Assembly (NCBI RefSeq): GCF_030693485.1
Contig: NZ_JAUYAN010000154.1
Location: 1 to 61,189 of the forward strand
DNA from: Bradyrhizobium sp.
GTDB taxonomy: Bacteria > Pseudomonadota > Alphaproteobacteria > Rhizobiales > Xanthobacteraceae
DNA: 61,189 bases
Direction of reading: 5' to 3'
Shown: positions 39,949 through 49,287 of the stretch, one piece after another
How the letters are laid out: each line of letters opens with the position of its first letter
Numbering within the stretch: the stretch's first letter is position 1
Translations under genes and position numbers: made by a program
The notes under the pieces: model-generated
Database searches by the model: none
What the model saw: only the letters and a program-made list of their open reading frames with translations
Told to the model about the DNA's origin: nothing

Positions 39949-40974
39949 CTACTTCTTCGCGCTGATCAGCTTGCGGTTGATCAGACATTCGGCGATCTGG
40001 ACCGCGTTCAGCGCCGCGCCCTTGCGCAGATTGTCCGACACGCACCACAGCACCAGACCGTTCTCCACCGTGGGATCGGTGCGGATGCGGCTGATATAGG
40101 TGGCGTCCTCGCCGGCGGCTTCATAGGGGGTGACGTAGCCGCCGGGTTCGTGCTTGTCGATCACCAGGCAGCCCGGCGCGTTGCGCAGGATGTCGCGCGC
40201 CTCGTCGGCCGAGATCGGATTCTCGAACTCGATGGTGACGGCCTCGGAATGGCCGACGAACACCGGCACCCGCACGCAGGTCGCGGTCAGCTTGATTTTG
40301 GGATCAAGAATCTTCTTGGTCTCCATCATCATCTTCCACTCTTCCTTGGTGTAGCCGTCCTCCATGAACACGTCGATCTCGGGGATCACATTGAAGGCGA
40401 TACGCTTGGGGAATTTCTTGTTGATCAATTCGCTGTTGGTGTAGACCGCCTTGGTCTGCGAAAACAGCTCGTCCATGGCGTCCTTGCCGGCGCCCGACAC
40501 CGACTGATAGGTCGAGACCACGACGCGCTTGATGACGGCGTGATCGTGCAGCGGCTTCAGCGCCACCACGAGCTGCGCGGTTGAGCAGTTCGGGTTGGCG
40601 ATGATGTTCTTTTTGGTGAAGCCCGCGACCGCATCCGCGTTGACCTCGGGCACGATCAGCGGCACGTCCGGATCCATCCGCCACGCCGAGGAATTGTCGA
40701 TCACCACCGCGCCGGCGGCGCCGATCTTCGGCGACCATTCCTTCGACACCGCGCCGCCCGCCGACATCAGGCAGATATCGACGTCGGAGAAATCGAAATG
40801 CTCGAGCGCCTTGCACTTCAGGGTGCGGTCGCCATAGGACACTTCGACGCCCATGCTGCGGCGTGAGGCCAGCGCCACCACCTCGTCAGCCGGGAATTTG
40901 CGTTCGTCCAGAATGTTGAGCATTTCCCGCCCGACATTGCCGGTCGCTCCGACCAGCGCGACTTTGTAACCCAT
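39949..40974 (-). CDS. asd: Aspartate-semialdehyde dehydrogenase
   Basis: NADPH-dependent reduction of aspartyl phosphate, feeding lysine, threonine, methionine and DAP synthesis. It has 341 residues. MGYKVALVGATGNVGREMLN is the dinucleotide-binding start. The nucleophile Cys130 is in NPNCSTAQLV, and STYQSVSGAGKDAMDEL is characteristic. It supplies the pathway that includes dapF at 23.7 kb. Its 5' region faces a hypothetical gene on the other strand. Confidence 0.97.
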   Translation of the reverse strand: MGYKVALVGATGNVGREMLNILDERKFPADEVVALASRRSMGVEVSYGDRTLKCKALEHFDFSDVDICLMSAGGAVSKEWSPKIGAAGAVVIDNSSAWRMDPDVPLIVPEVNADAVAGFTKKNIIANPNCSTAQLVVALKPLHDHAVIKRVVVSTYQSVSGAGKDAMDELFSQTKAVYTNSELINKKFPKRIAFNVIPEIDVFMEDGYTKEEWKMMMETKKILDPKIKLTATCVRVPVFVGHSEAVTIEFENPISADEARDILRNAPGCLVIDKHEPGGYVTPYEAAGEDATYISRIRTDPTVENGLVLWCVSDNLRKGAALNAVQIAECLINRKLISAKK

Positions 40975-41180
40975 CGTTCACTCTCCGACGAAAAATGCTC
41001 ACCCGCCGCTTGATGCGGAAAGGGAAGAGGCAGCGCTTCTATGCGAGAAACGCCCACAAGACAACGTTACACCGTGTGCCCGGGCGTTTGATGCAATCGT
41101 TTTTGGCTTCCCCTGCCAACTCATATTACGCGAACAGGATACATCCGGCGCTGACCAGCTTTGCCGATGAATGTTGCGGC

Positions 41181-41885
41181 ATGCTGGCGCGCCTGATTGC
41201 CTATGTGGGGACACTGGCGCTGCTTGCCATCGTCGGTGTCCATCTGTGGGACCGGTTGCCCGACATTGCCGATCCCGGGCCGGCGGCGCAGGCGGGCTGG
41301 AGCGCGGCCTCGCGCTCGCACCCGGCGTTTGCCATCAGCCAGATTGATTCGCCCGACAAAACAGAGACTTATGAGGTTCTTCGGCATCCCGCAGGCGGCC
41401 GCAAGGATGTCTTGCGCTGGGGGCCCGCCGGCGTATGGCCGCTAGCCGAGCTCGAAATCTATCGCTTCGGTGCGGAAATGGGCCAATCGGACCCTGTCAC
41501 GGCCGAACTCGCCGCACGCATGGGGGTTCAAAGCCCCTCCGATCTCGAAGCCGCCGGCGTCATCGACAGCAAATTCGGCCATGTCACGCTGCTCCGCCCC
41601 GCCGACGGCGCGCGTTCCTGCCTGGGCTTCTTCAGGCGTATCGACGAACCCGGCCTGCAGATCTCCGGCTGGTCATGTCAAAGCGAGACCGTGCCGGCAC
41701 GGCGCGCCGCGATCTCCTGCATGCTGAACCGGCTGGTGCTGCTGACGGCCGCAAATGATCCGAAACTGGTCGAATTGTTCGCCCCCGCCGAACTCCGGCG
41801 CAGCGCCTGTACCAGCGCCACGTCAGCCGTATCGGCGGATTGGGTGACCGCCGCGCAAAACCCGCTTCTGCGCGGCAGGCTGTAA
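41181..41885 (+). CDS. Hypothetical protein with N-terminal membrane anchor
   Basis: A 234-residue protein. A single hydrophobic helix (MLARLIAYVGTLALLAIVGV) is followed by a soluble, presumably periplasmic domain with FGHVTLLRPADGARSCLGFF and DEPGLQISGWSC. Four cysteines in the mature part could form two pairs. The start at 41181 precedes the helix; no strong SD is seen, and a longer frame from 40995 has no family-like N-terminus. No recognised domain. Confidence 0.65.
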   Translation: MLARLIAYVGTLALLAIVGVHLWDRLPDIADPGPAAQAGWSAASRSHPAFAISQIDSPDKTETYEVLRHPAGGRKDVLRWGPAGVWPLAELEIYRFGAEMGQSDPVTAELAARMGVQSPSDLEAAGVIDSKFGHVTLLRPADGARSCLGFFRRIDEPGLQISGWSCQSETVPARRAAISCMLNRLVLLTAANDPKLVELFAPAELRRSACTSATSAVSADWVTAAQNPLLRGRL

Positions 41886-42045
41886 GTTGTGCCTTCTGCC
41901 AAGGCGTTGGTTTTTATGAAACTTTTTAGCTCAACCCGGCATTATTGTGACGGGGTGTGGCCCAATTGACCTAGCGACGATATACCCGGAGCGGCTAGAA
42001 TGGCTGCAAATCGGATATGGCGGTCCGGCCGCCCGTGAGGACCTG

Positions 42046-42426
42046 ATGACCCTGAAATTCCCTGCCGCCACCAAGTTCGCGGCGATGTTTGCCGCAGCCG
42101 CCATCGTCGCCATCGGCTTTGACGTCACTTCGGCTGATGCGCAGACCCGTTACGACCGCGACGGCCGGCCCTATTACGGCAAGCAGGGCCCGAACCGTTC
42201 CTACCAGCAGGGCCCACGCACGCGCGTCTACGTCACCACGCGCTCCTGGCTCGATGCCGGCACCGAAGTGCTGCCCGGCGACCGCAAGTTCCAGGACTAC
42301 GCGTTCCCGCCGGCGCTCGGCTATCCCTCGTTCGCCCGCGAGAACCTGAACCGCCCGATCGACCGCCACCCGCTGAATCCGCCGTCGGACATGGGCGGCT
42401 ATCCGCAGCGCTTCCCGCTGTATTGA
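42046..42426 (+). CDS. Exported small hypothetical protein
   Basis: A 126-residue protein with a signal peptide ending SADAQ, then YDRDGRPYYGKQGPNRSYQQ, the RTRVYVTTRSWLDAGTEVLPG segment and a Pro-rich end. Start at 42046 with GAGG 5 bases upstream. Proteins of this look are common in Bradyrhizobium periplasms. Function unknown. Confidence 0.75.
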   Translation: MTLKFPAATKFAAMFAAAAIVAIGFDVTSADAQTRYDRDGRPYYGKQGPNRSYQQGPRTRVYVTTRSWLDAGTEVLPGDRKFQDYAFPPALGYPSFARENLNRPIDRHPLNPPSDMGGYPQRFPLY

Positions 42427-42504
42427 TTTTCAACGTCTTTGCCGCGAAGGCGCGCATGTTGCCGCTCGAAATGGATCTCGGTGGCGCGACGGCTGACAGT
42501 CGGT

Positions 42505-42622
42505 CCCCTCTCCCGCTTGCGGGGGAGGGGTAGGGTGGGGGCTGCCTCATCCCCACGCCTCGACCTCGCAGTTGCCGATAGACCCCCACCCCGGCCCTCC
42601 CCCGCAAGCGGGAGAGGGGGAA
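42505..42622. repeat. Intergenic repeat, CTCTCCCGC family, copy C5
   Basis: CCCCTCTCCCGCTTGCGGGG at the left and CCCCGCAAGCGGGAGAGGGG at the right are complementary. It lies 14 bases from the leuB stop. Confidence 0.85.
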
Positions 42623-42635
42623 GAAAGGTCGCGGC

Positions 42636-43748
42636 TTACGCGTGCAGCGCCTGCAGCTCTTTCAGGATCGCCTCGCCCATCTGCGTCGTGTTCACCGCAA
42701 TGGTGCCTTCCGACTTGATGTCGGCGGTGCGCAGGCCTTTGGCCAGCACCGCGGCGATGGCGGCATCCAGCTTGTCGGCGAGTTCGCCCATGTCGAACGA
42801 ATAGCGCAGCGCCATTCCGAACGAGGCGATCATCGCGATCGGATTGGCCGCGCCGGTGCCGGCGATGTCAGGCGCCGAGCCGTGCACCGGCTCGAACAGC
42901 GAGCGGCGCTTTTTGGTCTTGACGTCGATCTCGCCGAGCGAGGCCGAGGGCAGCATGCCGAGCGAACCCGTCAGCATTGCCGCGATATCCGAGAGCATGT
43001 CGCCGAACAGATTGTCGGTGACGATGACGTCGAACTGCTTCGGCCATTTGACCAGGTTCATGCCGCCGGAATCGGCCAGCTGATGCTCGAGCTCCACATC
43101 CTTGTACTCGCGGGCATGCACCTGGGTCACGACCTCGTTCCACAGCACGCCCGACTTCATGACGTTGCGCTTTTCCATCGAGGTCAGCTTGTTGCGACGC
43201 TTGCGCGCCAGATCGAACGCGACGCGGGCGATGCGCTCGATCTCGTAAGTGTCGTAGACCTGCGTATCGATGGCGCGCTTCTGGCCGTTGCCGAGATCGG
43301 TGATGGTTTTCGGCTCGCCGAAATAGACCCCGCCGGTGAGCTCGCGCACGATCATGATGTCGAGGCCCTCGACCACCTCGCGCTTCAGGCTCGAGGCGTC
43401 CGCCAGCGCCGGATAGCACACCGCCGGGCGCAGATTGGCGAACAGCGCGAGTTCCTTGCGCAGCCGCAACAGCCCGGCTTCGGGCCGCGCGTCATAGGGC
43501 ACGCCGTCCCATTTCGGCCCGCCGACCGCGCCGAAAATCACCGCATCGGCGGCCATCGCCATCGCCATGGTGGCGTCGGTGATGCTCTGCTGGCTGGCGT
43601 CATAGGCCGAGCCGCCGACCAGCCCCTGCTCGGTCGAGAAACTCGCGATGCCCTGCGCATTGAGCCAGTCGATCAGGCGTTTCACCTCCGCCATCACTTC
43701 GGGGCCGATGCCGTCGCCGGGGAGAAGCAGCAGTTTATGGGTCGCCAT
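42636..43748 (-). CDS. leuB: 3-isopropylmalate dehydrogenase
   Basis: NAD-dependent oxidative decarboxylation in leucine synthesis. It has 370 residues. [20 protein letters not shown] is the standard N-terminus. [28 protein letters not shown], and [20 protein letters not shown] are diagnostic of LeuB. It stands alone on the minus strand, 6 kb from leuD and about 9 kb from leuC. Confidence 0.97.
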   Translation of the reverse strand: MATHKLLLLPGDGIGPEVMAEVKRLIDWLNAQGIASFSTEQGLVGGSAYDASQQSITDATMAMAMAADAVIFGAVGGPKWDGVPYDARPEAGLLRLRKELALFANLRPAVCYPALADASSLKREVVEGLDIMIVRELTGGVYFGEPKTITDLGNGQKRAIDTQVYDTYEIERIARVAFDLARKRRNKLTSMEKRNVMKSGVLWNEVVTQVHAREYKDVELEHQLADSGGMNLVKWPKQFDVIVTDNLFGDMLSDIAAMLTGSLGMLPSASLGEIDVKTKKRRSLFEPVHGSAPDIAGTGAANPIAMIASFGMALRYSFDMGELADKLDAAIAAVLAKGLRTADIKSEGTIAVNTTQMGEAILKELQALHA

Positions 43749-43865
43749 GGTCGTTCCTCATCCAATTCCGCGCGGGAGTGCTAATGCGCCCGGGGCGGAT
43801 TGGCAAGGCAGCTCCAGTCAGCGACAATTCGCTTTACGATCAAGCCCGCCCACAAGACGGACCTC

Positions 43866-44729
43866 ATGACCCTGGCCATCCTGTTTGCCTTCGCGTCCGC
43901 GGCCTGCCTCGGCGCGGGCGTGGTCACGACGCAGTTCGGGCTGCGCAGCGTCGAGCCGCTCTCGGGCGCCGCAATCAGCGTCCCCAGCTTCGCGCTGCTG
44001 TTTCTGCTGCTGTCGCCGCTGCTGCTGTACGGCGAGCCCGTGGTGTGGCGCGGGGTGCCTGTCTTCGTCGCCATCGGGCTGGTTTTCCCGGCGCTGCTGA
44101 CCCTGATGACCTTTGCGTCCAACCGCGCGCTGGGGCCTGTGGTCACCTCGACCCTCGGCAATCTCGCGCCGCTGTTCGCGGTGGCGCTGGCCGTCGTCGT
44201 GCTGCAGGAGCCGCTGCGGAGCCTGCAGTTCGCGGGTCTTGTGCTCGCGGTGAGCGGGGCCGTGATCATCACCGTGACGCGCCCGCGGGACTTCGGGAGC
44301 TGGCGGACCTGGGCGCTGCTGCTGCCGCTCGGCGGCGCGGTGCTGCGCGGCGTCATCCCGCCGGTGGTCAAGCTGGGGCTTGAAGTCTGGCCCAGCCCGC
44401 TGTGGGCCTGCCTGATCGGCTACGTGATGTCGTCGCTGGTCGTGCTGACCGTCCAGCGCGTCCGGCGGGGAAGTTTCGTGGTGGCCGCGCCAAGGTCCGG
44501 CCGGCTGTGGTTTGCCGTGACGGGGATCCTCAATGGGCTGAGCGCGCTCACCCTGTTTGCCGCCGTGCGTCACGGGCCGATTACGCTGGTGGCGCCGCTG
44601 GTGGCGGTCTATCCGCTGGTGACCGTACTGCTGAGCGCCGTCATGCTGCGTCAGGTGCTGATCACGGCCCGGATCGTCGCCGGAACCGCGCTGACGGTGG
44701 CGGGCGTAGCATTGGTGCTGATCGGGTAA
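43866..44729 (+). CDS. EamA/DMT-superfamily transporter
   Basis: A 287-residue inner-membrane protein with ten predicted helices in two EamA repeats of about 140 residues. LGNLAPLFAVALAVVVLQEP and GPITLVAPLVAVYPLVTVLL mark the last helices of each repeat. The family exports or imports metabolites; the substrate is unknown. The start at 43866 puts the first helix at the N-terminus. It ends just before dispersed repeat copy 2. Confidence 0.88.
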   Translation: MTLAILFAFASAACLGAGVVTTQFGLRSVEPLSGAAISVPSFALLFLLLSPLLLYGEPVVWRGVPVFVAIGLVFPALLTLMTFASNRALGPVVTSTLGNLAPLFAVALAVVVLQEPLRSLQFAGLVLAVSGAVIITVTRPRDFGSWRTWALLLPLGGAVLRGVIPPVVKLGLEVWPSPLWACLIGYVMSSLVVLTVQRVRRGSFVVAAPRSGRLWFAVTGILNGLSALTLFAAVRHGPITLVAPLVAVYPLVTVLLSAVMLRQVLITARIVAGTALTVAGVALVLIG

Positions 44730-44757
44730 GGGGTGCGCGAAGTTCGCCCCCAACCAG

Positions 44758-44779
44758 AAATATCGAAAACAACCCCATG
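44758..44779 (+). repeat. 22-bp dispersed repeat, copy 2
   Basis: Identical to 11558-11579 over 22 bases, beginning AAATATCGAAAACAACCCC. It is followed by TACAGTACGGGG, which has no counterpart in copy 1. Confidence 0.75.
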
Positions 44780-44914
44780 TACAGTACGGGGGCCGCCGGA
44801 ATGGGGTGCTCTTCCCCACGCGGCATTGCGCGGTTGGCAAGTCACCATTGCCGCCCGCGCGCCTGTGCAACGGCCGTCTGGCCTGCCAGAATGCCGGCCA
44901 GCCGGAGTAACCCC

Positions 44915-46105
44915 TTGCACGCCCCCGACCGCCCCTCGGCGCCTGCGCATCCCGCGCGGCTGATCCTCGTTTTGTCGCTGGCGCCCACGGTCGGTCTCGG
45001 CATCGGCCGTTTCGCCTATTCGCTGGTGCTGCCGGACATGCGCGACGCGCTGATCTGGTCGTATTCGGCCGCGGGTTTCATGAACACCATCAACGCCGCC
45101 GGCTATCTCGCCGGCGCGCTGCTGGCGTCGCGCCTGATCCGGCGTTTTGGACTGGCGGCGACGGTGCGCTGGGGGACGCTGGCCTGCGTGGTCTCGCTGG
45201 CGCTGTGCGCCATCTCGGGCAATTTCGTCGTTCTGAGCCTTGCCCGGTTGCTGGCCGGCCTCGGCGCCGCAGCCGGATTCGTCGGTGGCGGCGCCTTGGC
45301 GGCGACGATCGCCCAAACACGCCCCGAGCGGGCGAATTTCCTGCTCAGCCTGTTCTACGCCGGACCGGGGATCGGTATCCTCGCATCCGGACTGGTGGCG
45401 CCGTTCGTGCTGCAGGCGTTCGGGCCGGGTTCGTGGTGGATCGTGTGGTGGGCGATGACGCTGCTCGCGGCCGCCATGACCGTTCCGTTGCTGCTGGCAC
45501 CGATCAGCACCACCGCCGGCGTCGCCGATGCGGCCGCCGCCCCCTTTGCGATCCGGCCGGTGCTGATCTATCTCGCCGGCTACTTCCTGTTCGGCGCCGG
45601 CTATATCGCCTACATGACCTTCATGATCGCCTATGTGCGCGACGCCGGCGGCGGCGCCGCGGCGCAGAGCGCGTTCTGGAGCCTGATCGGGCTCAGCGCC
45701 TTCGCAACGCCCTGGGTGTGGCGCCGCGTGCTGGCGCTCGACCGCGGCGGGCTTTCCACCACCCTCATTCTCGGCGTCAACGCGATCGGCGCGGCGTTGC
45801 CGATCTTCGGACATTCGCCGCTGCTGCTGGGGATATCGGCGCTGGTATTCGGCGTCGCGTTCTTTGCCGTGGTGGGATCGACCACCGCCTTCGTCCGCCT
45901 CAACTATCCGCCGGCGGCGTGGCCGACCGCGATCGCGGCGATGACCATCGCCTTCGGCATCGGCCAGACGCTCGGACCGATCGCGGTCGGCGCCATCACC
46001 GATGCATTTGGCAGCCTCTCTTATGCGCTCAACGTCTCGGCGGCGATGCTGGCGGTCGGCGCGGTGGCGACGGCGTTTCAGCCCAGGCTGGCGCGTCGAT
46101 CATGA
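44915..46105 (+). CDS. YbfB/YjiJ-family MFS transporter
   Basis: A roughly 396-residue major-facilitator protein with about twelve helices. It opens LVLSLAPTVGLGIGRFAYSL-VLPDMRD, the YbfB/YjiJ signature. TTG at 44915 is preferred because GGAG lies 8 bases upstream; an ATG at 44891 (8 codons longer) has no SD. Its stop overlaps the start of a shikimate dehydrogenase gene (ATGA). The transported compound is unknown. Confidence 0.87.
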   Translation: MHAPDRPSAPAHPARLILVLSLAPTVGLGIGRFAYSLVLPDMRDALIWSYSAAGFMNTINAAGYLAGALLASRLIRRFGLAATVRWGTLACVVSLALCAISGNFVVLSLARLLAGLGAAAGFVGGGALAATIAQTRPERANFLLSLFYAGPGIGILASGLVAPFVLQAFGPGSWWIVWWAMTLLAAAMTVPLLLAPISTTAGVADAAAAPFAIRPVLIYLAGYFLFGAGYIAYMTFMIAYVRDAGGGAAAQSAFWSLIGLSAFATPWVWRRVLALDRGGLSTTLILGVNAIGAALPIFGHSPLLLGISALVFGVAFFAVVGSTTAFVRLNYPPAAWPTAIAAMTIAFGIGQTLGPIAVGAITDAFGSLSYALNVSAAMLAVGAVATAFQPRLARRS

Positions 46106-46977
46106 CAATGAAATTTGCTGCGCCCAGCCCTGACGCCACAAACGACCGCTTCCTCACCGGCCTGCTCGGCGCGCCGATCGCGCATTCGGCTTCGCCTGCC
46201 ATGCATGAACGCGCTGCCGCAGCGCTTGGCCTGCATTGTCATTATCAGCTGATCGAGGTCGCCGATGCCGGGCGCGAAGAGCTCAAGGTATTGCTCGACG
46301 GCGTCAGGCGGCTGGGTTTCGCCGGCATCAACGTCACCTTCCCCTACAAGGAGGCCGTGCTCGATCTGCTCGACGAATTGTCGCCGCGCGCCGCCCTGAT
46401 CGGTGCGGTCAATACCGTCATTGTTCGCGACGGCAGGTTGATCGGCCACAACACCGATGCGACCGGTTTCGCGCGCGCCGTCGCCGAACTCGTCACCACC
46501 TCCTCGCATGACGCCATCGCCGTGATCGGCGCCGGCGGCGTCGGCAAGGCGATTGCCTTTGCGCTGGCCGGGCTCGGCGTGCGCGAATTGCGCATTTTCG
46601 ACAGCGACCGCGCCAGGGCCGTAGCACTGGCCGCCCGGCTCGATGGCCAGACCAGCGCAAGCGTTGCCGATAGCGTCGAGGATGCGCTGCGCGGCGTGGC
46701 GGGCGTGGTCAATGCATCCCCGGTCGGGATGCTGCCAAGCGTCGGTACGCCGGTTCCCGAACCGCTGCTGCATGCCGGGCTATGGGTCGCCGACGCGGTG
46801 TATTCACCGCTCTGGACGCCGCTGTTGACCGCCGCCAAAGCCAAGGGCGCCCGGGTGATGACCGGCCGCGATCTCGCGATCTATCAGGCTGCCGACGCGT
46901 TCGAACTGTTCACGGGACACGCGCCTGACATCGCCGAGCTGGGAATAGCGTTCGACGGCGTGATGGCAAAAAGATAG
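46102..46977 (+). CDS. Shikimate/quinate dehydrogenase family protein
   Basis: A 291-residue NAD(P)-dependent dehydrogenase. GAPIAHSASPAMHERAA and GINVTFPYKEAVLDLLDEL hold the shikimate-binding Ser/Ser and catalytic Lys. NTDATGFARA supplies the catalytic Asp. The cofactor loop is GAGGVGKAIAFAL. The family also includes quinate dehydrogenases. It is translationally coupled to an MFS transporter rather than to aro genes, so it may be a catabolic paralogue rather than the biosynthetic AroE; this is inference. Confidence 0.88.
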   Translation: MTMKFAAPSPDATNDRFLTGLLGAPIAHSASPAMHERAAAALGLHCHYQLIEVADAGREELKVLLDGVRRLGFAGINVTFPYKEAVLDLLDELSPRAALIGAVNTVIVRDGRLIGHNTDATGFARAVAELVTTSSHDAIAVIGAGGVGKAIAFALAGLGVRELRIFDSDRARAVALAARLDGQTSASVADSVEDALRGVAGVVNASPVGMLPSVGTPVPEPLLHAGLWVADAVYSPLWTPLLTAAKAKGARVMTGRDLAIYQAADAFELFTGHAPDIAELGIAFDGVMAKR

Positions 46978-47000
46978 CCCGCTGCATAGCCGGTAAGCGG

Positions 47001-47051
47001 CTCTTCTCCCCTCCTCCCGCGCGCCCTTGCGCGTGGTGGGGAGGGGAGAAG
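47001..47051. repeat. Intergenic repeat, short C-family copy C8
   Basis: CTCTTCTCCCCTCC and GGAGGGGAGAAG are complementary arms around GCGCGCCCTTGCGCGTGG. It lies between convergent genes and could act as a terminator for either. Confidence 0.7.
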
Positions 47052-47063
47052 AAAGATGAGCCC

Positions 47064-47849
47064 TCAGCTCCCGCTGAACGAATTATAGCCCTGGTCTTCC
47101 CAGAAGCCGCCCTTGTAGTCGTTGGTGACTTCCATCGAGACCACGTATTTCGGATTCTTGAAGCCGAGCTTGGTCGGCACCCGGATCTTCATCGGGAAGC
47201 CATAGGCCCGGGGCAGGATTTCGTCGCCGAACTTGAAGGTCATCTGGGTCTGCGGGTGCAGCGCGGAGGCCATGTCGAGCGGCGAGTTGTAGCCATCGAC
47301 GTCGGCGCACTGGAACCAGCAATATTTGGCGCGGGTGTCGGCGCCGATTATCTTAAGGAAATCGCGCAGCGGCGTGCCGGTCCAGCTACCGATCGCGCTC
47401 CAGCCCTCGACGCAGATATGGCGCGTCACCTGCTTGACCTGCGGCAGCTGGTAGAGCTCTTCCAGCGTCCATGATTTCTTGTTGTCGACGAGGCCGCGCA
47501 CCTCCAGCTTCCATTCCTTGCCGTCGATGGTGGGCGCGTCGTCGAGCGCGTAATAGGCGTTGAACGGGAACGGCTTCGTAATGGCGCTTTCCGGGAAGGT
47601 CGGCGCCAGCGTGTTGGGATTGAACATCGCGGCCTGCACGGCGTCATTGAATTTCGAGATTCGCGTCAGCATCGACTCCGCCGAAAAACTGTCCGACACG
47701 TCGCAGCCGGTCAGAAGCGTCAGCGCGCCGAGGCTGGCGCCGCCGGCGATGAAACGCCGCCGCGCCAGATCGGGCATCACCCTGGTGGCGTCCCTGACCA
47801 GCAACTGCTTGTCGACGCCGGGGATCAGAAGAGAGCGAAGTCGGCCCAT
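47064..47849 (-). CDS. YedY/MsrP-like molybdopterin-dependent oxidoreductase
   Basis: A 261-residue protein of the sulfite-oxidase-fold family. A twin-arginine leader (ARRRFIAGGASLGALTLLTG) runs into TGCD, so Tat export with a possible lipid anchor. The Mo-coordinating cysteine is Cys146 in RHICVEGWSAIGSW, followed by TPLRDFLKIIG and GYNSPLDMASAL. It lacks the shorter leader of typical MsrP but has the same domain. The next gene on the strand encodes a cytochrome b, a likely electron partner. The substrate could be an oxidised sulfur compound; unproven. Confidence 0.88.
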   Translation of the reverse strand: MGRLRSLLIPGVDKQLLVRDATRVMPDLARRRFIAGGASLGALTLLTGCDVSDSFSAESMLTRISKFNDAVQAAMFNPNTLAPTFPESAITKPFPFNAYYALDDAPTIDGKEWKLEVRGLVDNKKSWTLEELYQLPQVKQVTRHICVEGWSAIGSWTGTPLRDFLKIIGADTRAKYCWFQCADVDGYNSPLDMASALHPQTQMTFKFGDEILPRAYGFPMKIRVPTKLGFKNPKYVVSMEVTNDYKGGFWEDQGYNSFSGS

Positions 47850-47873
47850 GACCTATCCTCCTCAAAAACTTGT

Positions 47874-48506
47874 TCAGCGGCCGATGATCATGGCGCGCAG
47901 GCTCTTCGGCACCAGCAGCGCCAGCGCGACATGCACGACCATGAATGCGACGATCGCCGCCATGCAGAAGAAATGGACGTAGCGCGCGGCCTCATAGCCG
48001 CCGAACAGCGCCGTCAGATATTGCAGCTGCACCGGCTTCCAGATCGCCAGGCCGGAAAGCACGATGAGGATGCCGACCACGATGATCCCGGCATAGAGCA
48101 GCTTCTGGACATAATTGTATTTCGTCAGGTCCGCATGCGAGAGCTTGCCGGTAAGTGCTGCCCTGGTGTCGGCAATCACACCCTCCGGCGTGATCGGCAG
48201 CAGCTTCTTGCGGAAACGGCCGGTGGCGAGGCCCAGGATGAGATAGACTGTCCCGTTGACCATCAACAGCCACATCGCGGCGAAGTGCCAGAGCAGCGCG
48301 CCGCCGAGCCAGCCGCCCAGCGTAATCGACTTGGAGAACGTGAAGCCGAACAGCGGCGAGGCATTGTAGATCTGCCATCCCGACATGATCATCAGCACCA
48401 TCGCCACCGCGTTGGTCCAGTGCAGGATGCGAACCCAGGCCGGCTGGATGACCTTTGTCGAAGTGGCGGTCGCGGCGGGCTGGTCGTTGACGGCGAGGCT
48501 GGACAT
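47874..48506 (-). CDS. Di-haem cytochrome b (b561/thiosulfate-reductase-like) membrane subunit
   Basis: A 210-residue membrane protein with four main helices. Candidate haem-ligand histidines sit in RILHWTNAVAMVL, LLWHFAAMWLL and ARYVHFFCMAAIVAFMVVHV. The N-terminus is soluble. It is 24 bases upstream of the molybdoprotein gene on the same strand, which suggests it carries quinol electrons to that enzyme across the membrane, as MsrQ does for MsrP although the fold differs. Confidence 0.86.
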   Translation of the reverse strand: MSSLAVNDQPAATATSTKVIQPAWVRILHWTNAVAMVLMIMSGWQIYNASPLFGFTFSKSITLGGWLGGALLWHFAAMWLLMVNGTVYLILGLATGRFRKKLLPITPEGVIADTRAALTGKLSHADLTKYNYVQKLLYAGIIVVGILIVLSGLAIWKPVQLQYLTALFGGYEAARYVHFFCMAAIVAFMVVHVALALLVPKSLRAMIIGR

Positions 48507-48624
48507 GATAGTTCCCTGGCTGTTCCACGCTAAGGGGGTGCCGATACAGGCTTATACGACGGAACCCGGCGGTTCGTTACTGCCAAGGCGCTATCAGGTT
48601 GATGCCTGTCGCCTATGGCGGTCA

Positions 48625-48656
48625 CAAAAAAGCGAGCCGGGTTGCCCCGGCTCGCT
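48625..48656 (-). terminator. Rho-independent terminator after the fasciclin gene
   Basis: GCGAGCCGGG / CCCGGCTCGC form the stem. Read on the minus strand it ends in TTTTTT. It lies about 50 bases downstream of the fasciclin stop. Confidence 0.88.
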
Positions 48657-48705
48657 CTTCCGTCACACATCCCGCCCGGGGCAGGGCAGGCGCGGGACTA
48701 TTCCG

Positions 48706-49287
48706 TTACGACTTCGGCATCAGGACGGTGTCGACCACGTGGATCACGCCGTTGGACTGGTTGACGTTGGCGATCGTCACCATCGAGGTGCCGCCCTTGG
48801 CGTCGACGATCCAGACCTTGCCGTCCTTGAGCTTCACGGTCAGATCGTCGCCTTCGACGGTCTTGAGCTTCTTGCCGTCGGTCAGGCTGGCGGCTTCCAT
48901 CTTCCCGGCGACCACGTGGTAGGTCAGGATCTTGGTCAGGGTCGCCTTGCTCTCGGGCTTCACCAGGGTCTCGACGGTGCCGGCCGGCAGCTTGCCGAAC
49001 GCGGCGTTGGTCGGCGCGAACACCGTGAACGGGCCCTTGCCCGAAAGGGTGTCAACCAGACCGGCGGCCTTCACCGCGGCGACCAGCGTGGTGTGGTCCT
49101 TGGAGTTGACGGCGTTCTCGATGATGTTCTTCGAGGGGAACATCGCGGCGCCGCCGACCATCACGGTCTTCTCGCCGGACATTTCGCTCTTCATCATCTT
49201 GTCTTGCGCGCTGACGGGCGCAACGACGGCGGCGGTCAGGGCCAGTGCGCCGAAGGCGGCGGAGAAAAGTGCAATACGCTTGGACAT
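48706..49287 (-). CDS. Exported fasciclin-domain protein
   Basis: A 193-residue protein with a signal peptide ending PVSAQ, then one FAS1 domain: KDHTTLVAAVKAAGLVDTLS, GPFTVFAPTNAAFGKLPAGT, LTYHVVAGKM, and NGVIHVVDTVLMP. FAS1 domains mediate adhesion or surface interactions, including in rhizobia. It is monocistronic with its own terminator. Confidence 0.92.
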   Translation of the reverse strand: MSKRIALFSAAFGALALTAAVVAPVSAQDKMMKSEMSGEKTVMVGGAAMFPSKNIIENAVNSKDHTTLVAAVKAAGLVDTLSGKGPFTVFAPTNAAFGKLPAGTVETLVKPESKATLTKILTYHVVAGKMEAASLTDGKKLKTVEGDDLTVKLKDGKVWIVDAKGGTSMVTIANVNQSNGVIHVVDTVLMPKS

